Shown: positions 9,321 through 18,785, numbered from the stretch's first letter. The stretch is 64,000 nt of DNA from Flavobacteriales bacterium (GCA_016712535.1 JADJQW010000002.1:248001-312000); one strand, 5' to 3'. Notes: generated from the letters alone by a model not told the origin. Translations and numbers: made by a program.

Positions 9321-10880
9321 TCAAATGTCGAACCGAATGCCCTGGGCCAAGGGCAGGGTAGTCCCGTAATTGATGGTATTGGTCTGACGGCGCATATAGA
9401 CTTTCCAAGCGTCGCTGCCGCTCTCGCGTCCGCCGCCGGTTTCCTTCTCCCCGCCGAACGCCCCCCCGATTTCCGCGCCACTGGTGCCGATATTCACGTT
9501 GGCGATGCCGCAATCGCTTCCGGTAACGCTCAAGAAGCGCTCTGCCTCACGTACATCAAGGGTCATGATAGCGCTGCTGAGGCCCTGTTTCACGTTGTTC
9601 TGTATGCGTATCGCCTCATTGACGTCGCCGCTGTAACGGAGTAAGTACAAGATGGGAGCGAAGGTTTCTTCCTGCACGATCGCCATCTCTGGCGTGGCCT
9701 CCACAATTGCTGGTCGAACGTAGCAGCCGCTCTCGTACCCGCTCCCGTTGAGCACCCCCCCTTCAATCGCGAACCGGCCACCCTGCTCTCTCGCAGCGCC
9801 CAATGCATTCAGGTAAGCATCAACTGCAGATTTGTCTATCAGAGGGCCGATATGGTTGCGCTCGTCCAGTGGATCGCCGATTCGCAATTGCTCGTACGCT
9901 GCTATGAGCTTCCGCTTGAATGCATCGTAGACACCGTCATGGATGATCAGGCGACGCGTGCTGGTGCAGCGCTGACCAGCTGTTCCCACAGCTCCGAAAA
10001 CACTACCGATCAGCGCCATTTCCAAATCTGCCTTATCGCTGATGATGACCGCGTTGTTCCCGCCCAGCTCAAGTAACGACCGTCCTAGTCGCTCACCCAC
10101 AGCCGCAGCGACCGCCTTGCCCATGCGCGTACTACCCGTCGCGCTAACGAGGGGAATTCGCGGGTCACGACTTATCCACTCACCGACCTCACGACCGCCG
10201 TTCAGAATGCAGCTGACACCTTCCGGTACACCGTTGCGCTTGAATACCCTGGACGTGATGTGCTGGCACGCAAGGCTGCATAGCGGGGCCTTCTCGCTGG
10301 GTTTCCAGATGACAACATCCCCACAAATCCAAGCCAAGGCTGCATTCCAGCTCCATACCGCAACTGGGAAGTTGAATGCGGTTATTACCCCAACAAGTCC
10401 GTATGGATGCCATTGCTCATACATCCGATGCAACGGGCGCTCGCTGTGCATGGTAAGTCCATGCAACTGTCGGCTAAGCCCTACGGCGAAGTCGCAGATG
10501 TCAATCATCTCCTGCACTTCGCCCAATCCTTCCTGATAGCTCTTTCCCATTTCATGGCTGACCAGCCTGCCCAGGGCGGACTTGTTCTGGCGTAGCTCAT
10601 CGCCAATTTGTCGAACTATTTCCCCGCGTTTAGGTGCGGGCCAGGTGCGCCATTCCGAGAAGCCCTGTAATGCAGTGGTGACCACATGTTCATATTCAAG
10701 CCGGCTCGCGCTTCGGACTGTTCCAAGGAGCGCACCGCTTACGGGACTGTAGCTCTGGATTGCTCCACCCTCTCCATTAAACCAGCTCAAGCCCGTGGCA
10801 ACCCCTCTGTTTTCTTTGGATAAGCCGAGATCATCAAGCACATTGAGGATGCGGTCCGTTAGTTGTTCGGTCGTGTTCAT
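9321..10880 (-). CDS. Aldehyde dehydrogenase, ALDH7 (alpha-aminoadipic semialdehyde dehydrogenase) type
   Basis: The product has 519 residues, the usual length for the family. ALDH signatures are present: the NAD-binding region with ITAFNFPVAVWSWN and WKPSEKAPL, the general-base Glu in LLELGGNNA and the nucleophilic Cys in GTAGQRCTSTRR, then QEETFAPILY. The order GLVGVITAFNFPVAVW and the C-terminal SGAEIGGAFGGEKETGGGRESGSDAWKVY-type segment are characteristic of ALDH7/antiquitin (AmaB), which oxidises 2-aminoadipic 6-semialdehyde in lysine breakdown. Exact substrate is inference. It has its own promoter and no visible lysine-pathway neighbours. Another semialdehyde dehydrogenase is the alternative. 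Confidence 0.88.
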   Translation of the reverse strand: MNTTEQLTDRILNVLDDLGLSKENRGVATGLSWFNGEGGAIQSYSPVSGALLGTVRSASRLEYEHVVTTALQGFSEWRTWPAPKRGEIVRQIGDELRQNKSALGRLVSHEMGKSYQEGLGEVQEMIDICDFAVGLSRQLHGLTMHSERPLHRMYEQWHPYGLVGVITAFNFPVAVWSWNAALAWICGDVVIWKPSEKAPLCSLACQHITSRVFKRNGVPEGVSCILNGGREVGEWISRDPRIPLVSATGSTRMGKAVAAAVGERLGRSLLELGGNNAVIISDKADLEMALIGSVFGAVGTAGQRCTSTRRLIIHDGVYDAFKRKLIAAYEQLRIGDPLDERNHIGPLIDKSAVDAYLNALGAAREQGGRFAIEGGVLNGSGYESGCYVRPAIVEATPEMAIVQEETFAPILYLLRYSGDVNEAIRIQNNVKQGLSSAIMTLDVREAERFLSVTGSDCGIANVNIGTSGAEIGGAFGGEKETGGGRESGSDAWKVYMRRQTNTINYGTTLPLAQGIRFDI

Positions 10881-10900
10881 GGCCCTCGGGGTTTGGGCGG

Positions 10901-10908
10901 CGAAAATA
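10901..10908 (-). promoter_or_regulatory. -7 box (TATTTTCG) of the ALDH gene
   Basis: On the minus strand TATTTTCG matches TAnnTTTG with one change and lies 20 bases before the ATG at 10880. A TTG sits 24 bases further upstream as a possible -33 element. Confidence 0.5.
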
Positions 10909-11075
10909 GAAGTCGATTCGGTGACCTATCGGCAATCTTGGTACAAAGGGCCACAGGCGAAACATGAACTACGTAAATAACTAAAAATCAAGCGTATATG
11001 GGTCTGGTAAGTGAGCGGGTTACGCGCCGGTCGATTCTTTGATGTCGTATGTCCTGAAATAGCAACGGAGGCGCT

Positions 11076-12008
11076 CTACTTTCTATCGACCGAAGAGCCG
11101 CCGAAATCAATCTTTTCGGCAATGAACAAGGAACTCGAGGTCGGCTGGCCGGTAACGATGGAGATGAAATTGGAAACCGTCCCGAACAAGAGCGCATGTA
11201 TCCAGGCCAACCAAGAGGGGCGCCCCAGATAACGCTCACTTAACAGGGCTATGTAGTAAGCGTCAAACCACATTCGCCGGGTTGCGACCAGCCTGAACCC
11301 TTGCCGGGATAAAAGAACGACGACATCGGACCTCCGGAAATGCCATAGATGTCTGGGCACGTCCCAAGCGGCCCAAGCGGCTCCGTAGTGCTTTGCGTCC
11401 CAGGACAACCTGTTTGGGACGGCTATTAGGAGATGCCCCCCCTTCTCAAGGAGGCCATGGTATAGTTGGATGGACTGTGGAAGATTTGGAACATGCTCGA
11501 GCACATGCCAGAGCGTAATTGCTTGGAACTTGACGGTGGTTGGAATGCTCTCTAGGGAGGGGTAGACCTTTAGGTTGTGTGATTGGATAGCTGTTTCACG
11601 CGCCCGAAGACCCGGCTCAACACCCGATGTAGAGTAGTTGGATTTGGCCAAGAGCGCCAAAAACTCTCCCGTCCCGCAACCCACATCCAATATATGGCCA
11701 GAGGGGGAATAGGCACGTAGAATAGATGATTTCGAACGCAGTGCGATTGAACGTAAAGCGCGATAAACCCGTGCAAGGGCGGTTTGGCCCGTCGCGTCGT
11801 GGGATATATATTCATTAGACTCGTAGTAAGCGGACAAGTTGGCACCGCGTGGTCTTGGGCTTGTGGAGCGAAACCCACACGAGGTACAGTCGACGAGGTG
11901 AAATTCCTCTTTCGTAAAATGATGGTCTAAGACATTAAGCGCATTGACATGCTCTCGTTTTCCACAGAGGGGACACGAATCGTCGGGTATGGAAGCATTT
12001 AGTTCCAC
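11076..12008 (-). CDS. Class I SAM-dependent methyltransferase with N-terminal zinc knuckle
   Basis: The product has 310 residues. Residues 10-50 contain two CxxC knuckles (CPLCGKRE and CTSCGFRS), a zinc-ribbon seen in sugar or small-molecule methyltransferases of the Methyltransf_23 type. SAM motif I is ILDVGCGTGEFLALL near residue 108, and the motif II/III region reads ITLWHVLEHVPN. The C-terminal 60 residues are hydrophobic and could touch the membrane. It begins 17 bp after mnmG and is probably co-transcribed with it, an order I recall from other Flavobacteriales. The methyl acceptor is unknown. Base composition of this gene and mnmG is lower in GC than the flanks. Confidence 0.82.
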   Translation of the reverse strand: MELNASIPDDSCPLCGKREHVNALNVLDHHFTKEEFHLVDCTSCGFRSTSPRPRGANLSAYYESNEYISHDATGQTALARVYRALRSIALRSKSSILRAYSPSGHILDVGCGTGEFLALLAKSNYSTSGVEPGLRARETAIQSHNLKVYPSLESIPTTVKFQAITLWHVLEHVPNLPQSIQLYHGLLEKGGHLLIAVPNRLSWDAKHYGAAWAAWDVPRHLWHFRRSDVVVLLSRQGFRLVATRRMWFDAYYIALLSERYLGRPSWLAWIHALLFGTVSNFISIVTGQPTSSSLFIAEKIDFGGSSVDRK

Positions 12009-12025
12009 GTGGAACAGGGCGATGG

Positions 12026-13909
12026 TTAGCGCCCTAGATAAACTAATAGCACGTTCAAATCCGCCGGTGAAACACCGCTTATCCTGGACGCCTGACCAAT
12101 GGTGCTGGGCTTCAACTGATTCAGTTTCTGACGAGCTTCTAAGGATAGCGAAGTAAAGAGTGAGTAATCCAATTCTGTTTCTAATGGCAAATGATGGAAC
12201 CGCCCAATCTTCTGGGCGACTTCACGCTCTCGGTTCAGGTACCCCTCGTATTTAACCTCAATCTCAAGTTGCTCAACAACTTCTGAGTCTAAGTCTCCAA
12301 GTTTCTTTTGGATGGCAGAGAGCTTAGGAGAGAGATGCTCAATATCACCAAAGCGCACCTGAGGCCGAAGCAAAAGATCGTAGAGTTTCGATTTCTGCCG
12401 AAGGGGCGTTGTTCCACGTGGAACTAACACTTCATTCGCCTCTTCCGGACCGGCGCTTTCACGGCGCAGTGCCGCTGAAAGCTCACCGACCCCAAGCAAT
12501 TTCTTTTCAACGCGCTTCATGCGCGAATCATCTGCCAAGCCAATGGCATGGGACCGAGGGGTAAGCCGTAAATCTGCGTTGTCCTGCCTAAGAAGAATTC
12601 GGAACTCCGCACGGCTGGTGAACATTCTATAAGGCTCATCCGTGCCCTTTGTGACAAGATCGTCGATAAGAACGCCGATATACGCCTCATCGCGATTCAG
12701 GACAAATGGTCCAGATTCATTTAGCATCAAATGAGCATTGATGCCCGCCATCAAGCCTTGGCACGCAGCCTCTTCGTAACCCGTAGTCCCATTTATCTGT
12801 CCAGCGAAGTAAAGGCCTTTCACAAGCCTCGTCTCCAGGGTGAGATTCAATTGAGTAGGGGGGAAGTAGTCGTACTCCACCGCATAACCTGGGCGGAAGA
12901 ACCGGGCATTCGCGAAGCCAGGGACCTTGCGTAAGGCTTCAACCTGCACCTCTTGTGGCAGACTTGTGCTGAAACCATTGACATAAGTCTCAACAGTATC
13001 CCAGCCCTCTGGCTCAAGGAATATCTGATGGCGGTCTCTATCTGCGAATCGATCAATCTTATCCTCAATGCTCGGGCAATACCGAGGGCCTATGCCGCTA
13101 ATTCTGCCATTGAACATAGGGCTTCGGTCGAATCCACCGCGCAGGATATCATGCACCTCTGGATTGGTATAGGTCATCCAACAACTTAGTTGTCGCGCGA
13201 GGGGTTTCGTAGTAGGCGAGTAGCTGAATTTGCTCGGCTCACTATCGCCGAGTTGTTCCTCCAGTTGTCCATAATCTACGCTACGACCATCAATCCGCGG
13301 GGGTGTACCGGTCTTCATCCTGCCAGACCTGAAGCCCAAACCACGAAGCTGCTCAGTAATACCATGGCTGGCGGTTTCGCCAGCACGCCCTCCACCCAAC
13401 TGTTTCTCGCCGATGTGCATTACACCATTCATGAAGGTCCCACTGGTAAGCACAACCGCACGGGCGCGGATTGCGGACCCCATTCCAGTGACCACTCCTT
13501 CAATCCGCAGCGCGTCGCTGTCCGTGGTTAGAAGACTGACCACCGTATCTTGAATAAAATGAATGTTCGGTAAGCTCTCCAGAGTCTTTCTCCACTCCCA
13601 CGCGAATCGTACTCGATCGTTTTGTGTTCGCGGGCTCCACATGGCCGGACCCTTACTGCGGTTGAGCATCCGGAATTGCACGGCGCTCTTGTCGCTAATG
13701 ATTCCACTATAGCCACCAATGGCATCTATTTCCCTGACTATCTGACCCTTGGCAATTCCGCCCATGGCCGGATTGCAGCTCATTTGGCCGATAACACCCA
13801 TGTTCATCGTAATAAGAAGTACATGCGACCCCAGGTTCGCTGCAGCGGCGGCGGCCTCGCAGCCGGCATGGCCACCACCCACGACAATCACATCATAATC
13901 GAGGTTCAT
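12026..13909 (-). CDS. mnmG: tRNA uridine-5-carboxymethylaminomethyl(34) synthesis enzyme MnmG
   Basis: The product has 627 residues from the ATG at 13909. With MnmE it installs the cmnm5 group on U34 of tRNAs, using FAD and NADH. The FAD dinucleotide fold VIVVGGGHAGCEAA is at the N-terminus. Other family blocks are NPAMGGIAKGQIVREIDA, GRAGETASHGITEQL, RMKTGTPPRID, FAGQINGTTGYEEAACQGL and TSRAEFRILLRQDNADLRLTP. The length is normal. An in-frame start 26 codons upstream would add a non-conserved tail, so the MNLDYD start is chosen. It heads the mnmG-methyltransferase pair. The 155 bp upstream separates it from a small gene on the other strand. Confidence 0.96.
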   Translation of the reverse strand: MNLDYDVIVVGGGHAGCEAAAAAANLGSHVLLITMNMGVIGQMSCNPAMGGIAKGQIVREIDAIGGYSGIISDKSAVQFRMLNRSKGPAMWSPRTQNDRVRFAWEWRKTLESLPNIHFIQDTVVSLLTTDSDALRIEGVVTGMGSAIRARAVVLTSGTFMNGVMHIGEKQLGGGRAGETASHGITEQLRGLGFRSGRMKTGTPPRIDGRSVDYGQLEEQLGDSEPSKFSYSPTTKPLARQLSCWMTYTNPEVHDILRGGFDRSPMFNGRISGIGPRYCPSIEDKIDRFADRDRHQIFLEPEGWDTVETYVNGFSTSLPQEVQVEALRKVPGFANARFFRPGYAVEYDYFPPTQLNLTLETRLVKGLYFAGQINGTTGYEEAACQGLMAGINAHLMLNESGPFVLNRDEAYIGVLIDDLVTKGTDEPYRMFTSRAEFRILLRQDNADLRLTPRSHAIGLADDSRMKRVEKKLLGVGELSAALRRESAGPEEANEVLVPRGTTPLRQKSKLYDLLLRPQVRFGDIEHLSPKLSAIQKKLGDLDSEVVEQLEIEVKYEGYLNREREVAQKIGRFHHLPLETELDYSLFTSLSLEARQKLNQLKPSTIGQASRISGVSPADLNVLLVYLGR

Positions 13910-14064
13910 ACTATTCCAGGAAGGGCCAATACCGGCCCACAAGGCAAAGAAAGGCGGAGCAAGGGGCTCTATTGGCAATCGAGGCAACCATTATTCAAGA
14001 TTGCCGCGTCTATTGGTGGCTCTACCGCCGAAAAACTAGAACTTCACGCCCCAACCCAGAAACC

Positions 14065-14448
14065 ATGAAGAACCTCATCGCCACTTTCGCGCTTTCGCTC
14101 TTTGCCATAGGAGCCCAAGCTCAGCAGCAAACGCCAATTGATTCGAAGCAGCCAAACGCTACCGCGGAGATTGCCAGCATTAGCGCGGGGCTTAAAGAAG
14201 CATACGGCACACTTAGTCGTGAACTCGCTCATTTGGGGAGAGAGATTGGCCCGGACGCAACAAAGGCGACCGCAGAGCAAACAGCATTGAAAGCACGTAT
14301 GGAGCAATCGCTCTTGCAATTAGAGGGCATGCTTACCACGGTTAATGACCCCAGCGCCGCTTCTCAGTGGACCGAGGTTGTGGCGAAGGCCGAGATGGTG
14401 CGGAAGAACGCTAGCGCTATCGTGGAGGAGCGAAAAGCGAAACGCTGA
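14065..14448 (+). CDS. Small exported protein, unknown function
   Basis: The product has 127 residues from the ATG at 14065. A clear signal peptide (MKNLIATFALSLFAIGAQAQ) is followed by a charged, Ala/Glu-rich, largely helical region with a regular heptad-like spacing (for example LKEAYGTLSRELAHLGREIG and LKARMEQSLLQLEGML). It has no cysteine and no recognisable domain. It is the only plus-strand gene inside an otherwise minus-strand housekeeping cluster (DUF4175, ATPase, ybeY, then mnmG), facing ybeY tail to tail with 10 bp between the stops. A periplasmic helical-bundle protein is the most that can be inferred. Function not recognised. Confidence 0.6.
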   Translation: MKNLIATFALSLFAIGAQAQQQTPIDSKQPNATAEIASISAGLKEAYGTLSRELAHLGREIGPDATKATAEQTALKARMEQSLLQLEGMLTTVNDPSAASQWTEVVAKAEMVRKNASAIVEERKAKR

Positions 14449-14458
14449 GCGAAGGAAT

Positions 14459-14875
14459 CTAGTACAGCCTCAAGCAGGCGTCTTCTGACGCGGTCATGGC
14501 TTTGCGTTCCGAGGGCTTCTTATCCGAATGCCCAAGGAGATGTAACAGGCCATGCACCATCACGCGCCTTAGTTCTTGTTGTTGCGGAACGCAGTACACG
14601 TTGGCGTTATCGCGGATTCGCGGCAGGCTCATGAGCACTTCGCCGCGTACCCCAACCCCACCGCTCAAGTCAAAGGTGATTACATCAGTAAAGTCGTCAT
14701 GGCCCAAGAATCGGCGATTGATTTCCATCAGGGCCTCGTCGGATAAGAGCACGAAAGACAACTCCAGGACGTCTTGGCCATGCTCTTGGGCAACGCGCAA
14801 CAACCATTCGCGAAGCCGCGCGCGTTCCCGGAAAATATTGGGTACACCGCGCGCCAGGAAATGAACTTGGCCCAT
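14459..14875 (-). CDS. ybeY: Endoribonuclease YbeY
   Basis: The product has 138 residues from the ATG at 14875. It is a metal-dependent RNase used in 16S rRNA 3'-end maturation and ribosome quality control. Family blocks are INRRFLGHDDFTDVITFDLS, then RRVMVHGLLHLLGHSD, which carries the first two metal-binding His residues. The position usually occupied by the third His (HGxxHLxGYDH) is Asp here, as I recall from other Bacteroidota YbeY. A start 26 codons upstream would overlap the next gene and is not conserved. The gene follows the anti-sigma-type ATPase by 7 bp and is probably in its operon. Confidence 0.92.
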   Translation of the reverse strand: MGQVHFLARGVPNIFRERARLREWLLRVAQEHGQDVLELSFVLLSDEALMEINRRFLGHDDFTDVITFDLSGGVGVRGEVLMSLPRIRDNANVYCVPQQQELRRVMVHGLLHLLGHSDKKPSERKAMTASEDACLRLY

Positions 14876-14882
14876 TGCGGGG

Positions 14883-15320
14883 CTAATCCTTCCTTGGGAT
14901 GAGGCTGAACGCAAGCGCAGCAGTGGCGCCGTTGTCTGTAAACTCGACCTCATCAGCCAGGGCTCGCATCAGAAAGACGCCTCGACCATGTGGCCTCTCG
15001 AGATTTTGAGGATCGGTCGGATCCGGAAGGTTCAGATGGTCAAAACCCGGACCCTGGTCTGAGACGACGAAGACCAACTGATGCTCTCGGGCCTCATAAC
15101 CGAGGGAGACAATCTTTGAGGGGTCTAATCCATTGCCGTGATGAATAGCATTGTTCACGGCTTCGGTTAGCGCAATGAGTATGTTCCCATAAAGGCTCTC
15201 GTGCACATTGTAGCGGGAACAGGCCTCGTCAATGAGCCTTTCTGCTACGGCGATATTCTCTGCCTTAGCGGGAAATTCGATGCGCTCGGTGAAGGCCAGA
15301 GCTTCGGTGAGTGCGGGCAT
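14883..15320 (-). CDS. RsbW/SpoIIAB-like ATP-binding anti-sigma or switch kinase
   Basis: The product has 145 residues forming one GHKL ATPase domain. The N box reads ALTEAVNNAIHHGNG, the G1 box VVSDQGPGFDH, and the G2-type segment PHGRGVFLMRALADEVEF. This is the fold of serine kinases that act as anti-sigma factors or partner-switching kinases. No anti-anti-sigma (STAS) or cognate sigma gene is next to it, so the partner is unknown. It lies 5 bp downstream of the DUF4175 gene and 7 bp upstream of ybeY, an order I recall from other Flavobacteriales genomes, so it may serve a housekeeping role. Confidence 0.85.
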   Translation of the reverse strand: MPALTEALAFTERIEFPAKAENIAVAERLIDEACSRYNVHESLYGNILIALTEAVNNAIHHGNGLDPSKIVSLGYEAREHQLVFVVSDQGPGFDHLNLPDPTDPQNLERPHGRGVFLMRALADEVEFTDNGATAALAFSLIPRKD

Positions 15321-15325
15321 GCTGT

Positions 15326-18300
15326 TCAGGGTCGGTCAAAGGTACCGAAATAGGCATTCACGCGATCCCGGTAATATGGCTTGAGCCCTGGCGGGACCGT
15401 TCTCAGCAGTTCGGCCTCACGGGACTTAAGCCGCTGGTGCTCGAATGCGCGCTTTGGATCCGGAGGCGGTGCATCGCGACCCTCGTTGCTCGTCCGCTTC
15501 TGGTCGAGCTCTCTTTCTCGTTCGGCCTTCTCGTGCTCGAGGAGGCGAACGAGGAGATCCTGTTGGCGCCGCATCGTCTCCGGTGTGATGCTCTTATTCA
15601 CGATGTCCCTTTCTTGCTGCTCCATCTGTTGAGCCAGCTTATTCAGCTCATTCCCGGTCCCGCTGCCGTCCTTATTGAGCTCTTGGGCGATTCGATGCAT
15701 TTCCTTCCGAATGGCTGCTTGCTGAGCGGCGAGATTTGCGAGTTGTTGGCTCATCCCCGGCAAACCGGGGCTTCCTTGGCCGCGCTGGTCGCCTGGCTTC
15801 TTGCCCTGCTCCATGGCCTTCCGCATTTCTTCGAGCTGCTTCTGCATGGCTTGCTGTTGAGCCCGCGCCTTCGACATGCTTGGCTTATTACCGGCTTGTC
15901 CGCTTGGGTTCTTCCCTGGCTTGTTGCAGCTGCCGCTCCCGGGCTTGCTCTGAGCATTCATCTGCTGCATCATCTGTTGGAGCGCCTCATCAAGCAATAG
16001 GGCCAGGTTATTCAAGGAGGTCATGGCGCGTTGCTGCTTGTCGGCTGCGCTCGGCTTGAATCGCTCGTTGGCGCGAGCCTCACCAATCAGCCGTCGAGCC
16101 TCATCCATGTTGTCGTTCACCGCATTCATCTCCTTGTTTACGGTGCTTTGGATCTGGGGCACGCGCTTGCTTAGTGCGAAGAGGGAATCCTCGATGACTT
16201 TGGCGTCGTCCCGAAGCTTGCGCTGCGTGCGGCCATGCCCCACCCACCGAGGGTCGCGGACATTGGTCGCTGTCAAATCGGCCATGAGGCCTTCTTGGCC
16301 GAAGCTCAGGTGTAGGATGTTCTCTAGCAGCTGCCTTAGAGCGTCCATGTCCTCTTCTTGCTGTTCTTGTGCGCCCCCCTGCATGGCGCTCTCCATCTGG
16401 TGTGCAAGCTGCTCCATCTTCTCTGCCGCGCCCTTCTGTCCGTTCGAGGCTTTCTGTCTCTGCTTTCGATCCAGGTCCTCCGAGCTTCGTTGTTGCTGAT
16501 CCTGGATTTCTTGTTCGAGCGCTTCCGTATCGGGCAGGTTCATTGGTTGCTCGAGGTCCTTGTTCTTCTCAGAGAGCTGGTCCATGTCCTTGCGCAGCTC
16601 CTTGAATTCCTCGTTCAGGGCCTCTTGCTCACGCTTCAGGTCGTCATCGGGTCGCTTCTCCTCTTTGGTCTCCTCGCCGAGTTTCTCTTGTTTCTCGGCA
16701 AGTTCCTGTAGTCGCTTGGTGATGTCCTCGGCCTTTTGCTCCACCTCCATGCGCTTGAACAGCTCTAAAGCCCTGTCGAGCTCTTTCTCGATGTCTTCCT
16801 GCCCCAGCTTCATCTCCCGCAGCTGCTCTTGAAGCTGGTCCTTGTCCAGCTTCTGCATGAGCTCATCCACCTTGCGGTAGAGTTCTTTCATTTCTTCACT
16901 GAGCACATTCTCGAAGAGCTCCTGGATGCGCTCCTGCTTCTCCAGAAGCCGCTCGTCCGGCGGACTGAATTCACGGTTTTCCTGCTGGCTCTGGCGCATC
17001 TGTTCCACAGATTCCTCGATGCGCTGTTCAAGGAGCTTCTGGCGCTCCATGATCTGCTGAAGCCGATTCTTGTCCTGCCAATCCGCCTCTTTCTTCTCCA
17101 AAAGGTCGCGCCGCAGTTTGTCCAGCTCCTGCTGCAGGTCCTGTGCTTCGCTGATGCTCTCGCGCAACCGCCCCTTGCTCTCCTCGCTTCGGGCCTCTTG
17201 GCGCTCGGAAAGCTCCTTAAGCGTTGGCGCAGCAAAGACCTGCACGGCCGTTCGGGTGCTCTTGCTTCCATTCACGCCATCATTATCCCACACTTCGAAC
17301 CAATGTTCAATCCGATCTCCAGGGGAAAGGCTCAGGTCATACAGGTCCCAGGTATGGAAGTAGGCCTGCCGCACGCTCCGCGAGTCGATGGCGATTGGAG
17401 TGCTGCCCTGTCGTTTCTCCGCAGCAACACTATCGCCACCCGCGACGAAACGATAATGGAAGAGCAGCTTCCTCAGTCCGTGATCATCGCCCGCCTCACC
17501 GCTGAAGTACAAACGCCGCAAGGCCGACGAGTCTTGAGTGGACTGTACCGTGATGGTCGGATGGAGGTCCGGAACAACCTCGATCCTATGCCTCATGGGC
17601 TCGGCACCGTGACGTTTTTCTAGCATGGGCCGCAACACGAATGAGCGGCTTTGCATCATTCTCCGTGTCATGCTGAAAATGACTTGGCCCGACTCGGTCG
17701 GCAGGGGTGCAGAGACGAGCGTGGTGTCATCGAATTCCATGTGAAGTGCATCAGCGCTTTGAGCCGTGGCAAGCCAGGTGATGCGCGTGCCTGCAGGAAC
17801 GGTCATGTCCCCGGCTACGCGTTCCTCCGCGGTCGAGAGGTCGAGGTAAGCGGGGTACTCAAGGCTTGCGCTAAGTCCGATGATCAATGGAGCGGGCTCC
17901 GGTGTCAAGGTGTATTCCCGGCTCTTGAACCCATCTGCCCGGAAGTTGAACACGATTTGGCTGTGCACATTGCGGAAACGATGGGAGAAACGCCCAGGAG
18001 ATGGCTGGACCATAGGGATTGCGGCACCGTTGGCTTCGACTTCAACCCGGCTCGGAAGCGGGTCCCCCTCAAGGCCTAACAGCAATTCGAAGTCCTTGCC
18101 TTCGGCTACGGTCAGCGAATCATTGAGCAGGACGAACCGGAAGGGCGCCTCGGGGAGGAACTCGCTTCCATGGCGGAGTATTCGATGCGCGGGCCCGGTT
18201 ATGATGCTCGGCGCAGCGAACAGCAGCAAGAACAGCAAGGCAAGCGGGGGGGCTGCGTAGCGCAAGTACCGACGGTTGCGACGGAGGTCGATTGCGCGCA

Positions 18301-18736
18301 CGAAGCTCACCGGCCCCAATTCGCGGCTGCGTTGCGCGATGGCGGCCTCGATGAGCTCGCGACGATTCGGCAGGGTGGCGGCCAGGTCATGGAGCTGCAG
18401 GGTGTTCAACAGCTTGTCGCGAACGTCGCTGAAGTGGGAGCCGATGATCCGAGCGGCCTCTTCGTGGGAGATGATGGGCCCGAGTCGCATGAGCATCACC
18501 AATGGCTGCACCACGAATCGCCCCAGCACCAAGCCCATGCTTAGCACGAAGCCCCAGAACAGCAACGTGCGCAGCGAAGTGCCGAAATGGCCCAAATGCT
18601 CAAGCAGGGCCGTTGCCAGGAACAGGCTCGCCAAGAGTCCTGTGGCGTATAGCGCGCCGCGTATCAGCCGGTCCTTGTAGTACTTCCGGATGAAGGCATC
18701 GAGCTTGGCGATGAGCAGTTGGTAGTCGCTTTGCAT
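15326..18736 (-). CDS. DUF4175-family membrane protein with long coiled coil
   Basis: The product has 1136 residues. Three hydrophobic segments occur near residues 25-50, 58-80 and 165-185 (GALYATGLLASLFLATALLE, LLFWGFVLSMGLVLG, APPLALLFLLLFAAP). A beta-rich, Ig-like extracytoplasmic part runs to about 500, followed by a Gln/Glu/Lys-rich coiled coil (about 510-790) and a Met/Gln-rich C-terminal part. This is the DUF4175 architecture found across Bacteroidota, next to ybeY. Function is unknown; an envelope-spanning structural or transport role is inference. It has its own promoter and leads the ATPase-ybeY unit. Confidence 0.85.
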   Translation of the reverse strand: MQSDYQLLIAKLDAFIRKYYKDRLIRGALYATGLLASLFLATALLEHLGHFGTSLRTLLFWGFVLSMGLVLGRFVVQPLVMLMRLGPIISHEEAARIIGSHFSDVRDKLLNTLQLHDLAATLPNRRELIEAAIAQRSRELGPVSFVRAIDLRRNRRYLRYAAPPLALLFLLLFAAPSIITGPAHRILRHGSEFLPEAPFRFVLLNDSLTVAEGKDFELLLGLEGDPLPSRVEVEANGAAIPMVQPSPGRFSHRFRNVHSQIVFNFRADGFKSREYTLTPEPAPLIIGLSASLEYPAYLDLSTAEERVAGDMTVPAGTRITWLATAQSADALHMEFDDTTLVSAPLPTESGQVIFSMTRRMMQSRSFVLRPMLEKRHGAEPMRHRIEVVPDLHPTITVQSTQDSSALRRLYFSGEAGDDHGLRKLLFHYRFVAGGDSVAAEKRQGSTPIAIDSRSVRQAYFHTWDLYDLSLSPGDRIEHWFEVWDNDGVNGSKSTRTAVQVFAAPTLKELSERQEARSEESKGRLRESISEAQDLQQELDKLRRDLLEKKEADWQDKNRLQQIMERQKLLEQRIEESVEQMRQSQQENREFSPPDERLLEKQERIQELFENVLSEEMKELYRKVDELMQKLDKDQLQEQLREMKLGQEDIEKELDRALELFKRMEVEQKAEDITKRLQELAEKQEKLGEETKEEKRPDDDLKREQEALNEEFKELRKDMDQLSEKNKDLEQPMNLPDTEALEQEIQDQQQRSSEDLDRKQRQKASNGQKGAAEKMEQLAHQMESAMQGGAQEQQEEDMDALRQLLENILHLSFGQEGLMADLTATNVRDPRWVGHGRTQRKLRDDAKVIEDSLFALSKRVPQIQSTVNKEMNAVNDNMDEARRLIGEARANERFKPSAADKQQRAMTSLNNLALLLDEALQQMMQQMNAQSKPGSGSCNKPGKNPSGQAGNKPSMSKARAQQQAMQKQLEEMRKAMEQGKKPGDQRGQGSPGLPGMSQQLANLAAQQAAIRKEMHRIAQELNKDGSGTGNELNKLAQQMEQQERDIVNKSITPETMRRQQDLLVRLLEHEKAERERELDQKRTSNEGRDAPPPDPKRAFEHQRLKSREAELLRTVPPGLKPYYRDRVNAYFGTFDRP

Positions 18737-18777
18737 CGGTGCTGGGGAAACGCCCGGTGGCGAACCTTGTTGCGGAG

Positions 18778-18785
18778 CAAAGCTA
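18778..18785 (-). promoter_or_regulatory. -7 box (TAGCTTTG) of the DUF4175 gene
   Basis: On the minus strand TAGCTTTG is an exact match to TAnnTTTG, 41 bases before the ATG at 18736. It probably drives the DUF4175-ATPase-ybeY operon. Confidence 0.55.

Noticed and set aside
9321..11075. Signs of a mobile element in the more AT-rich region near the ALDH and methyltransferase genes
   Set aside because: No transposase, integrase, terminal inverted repeats or target-site duplication could be found.
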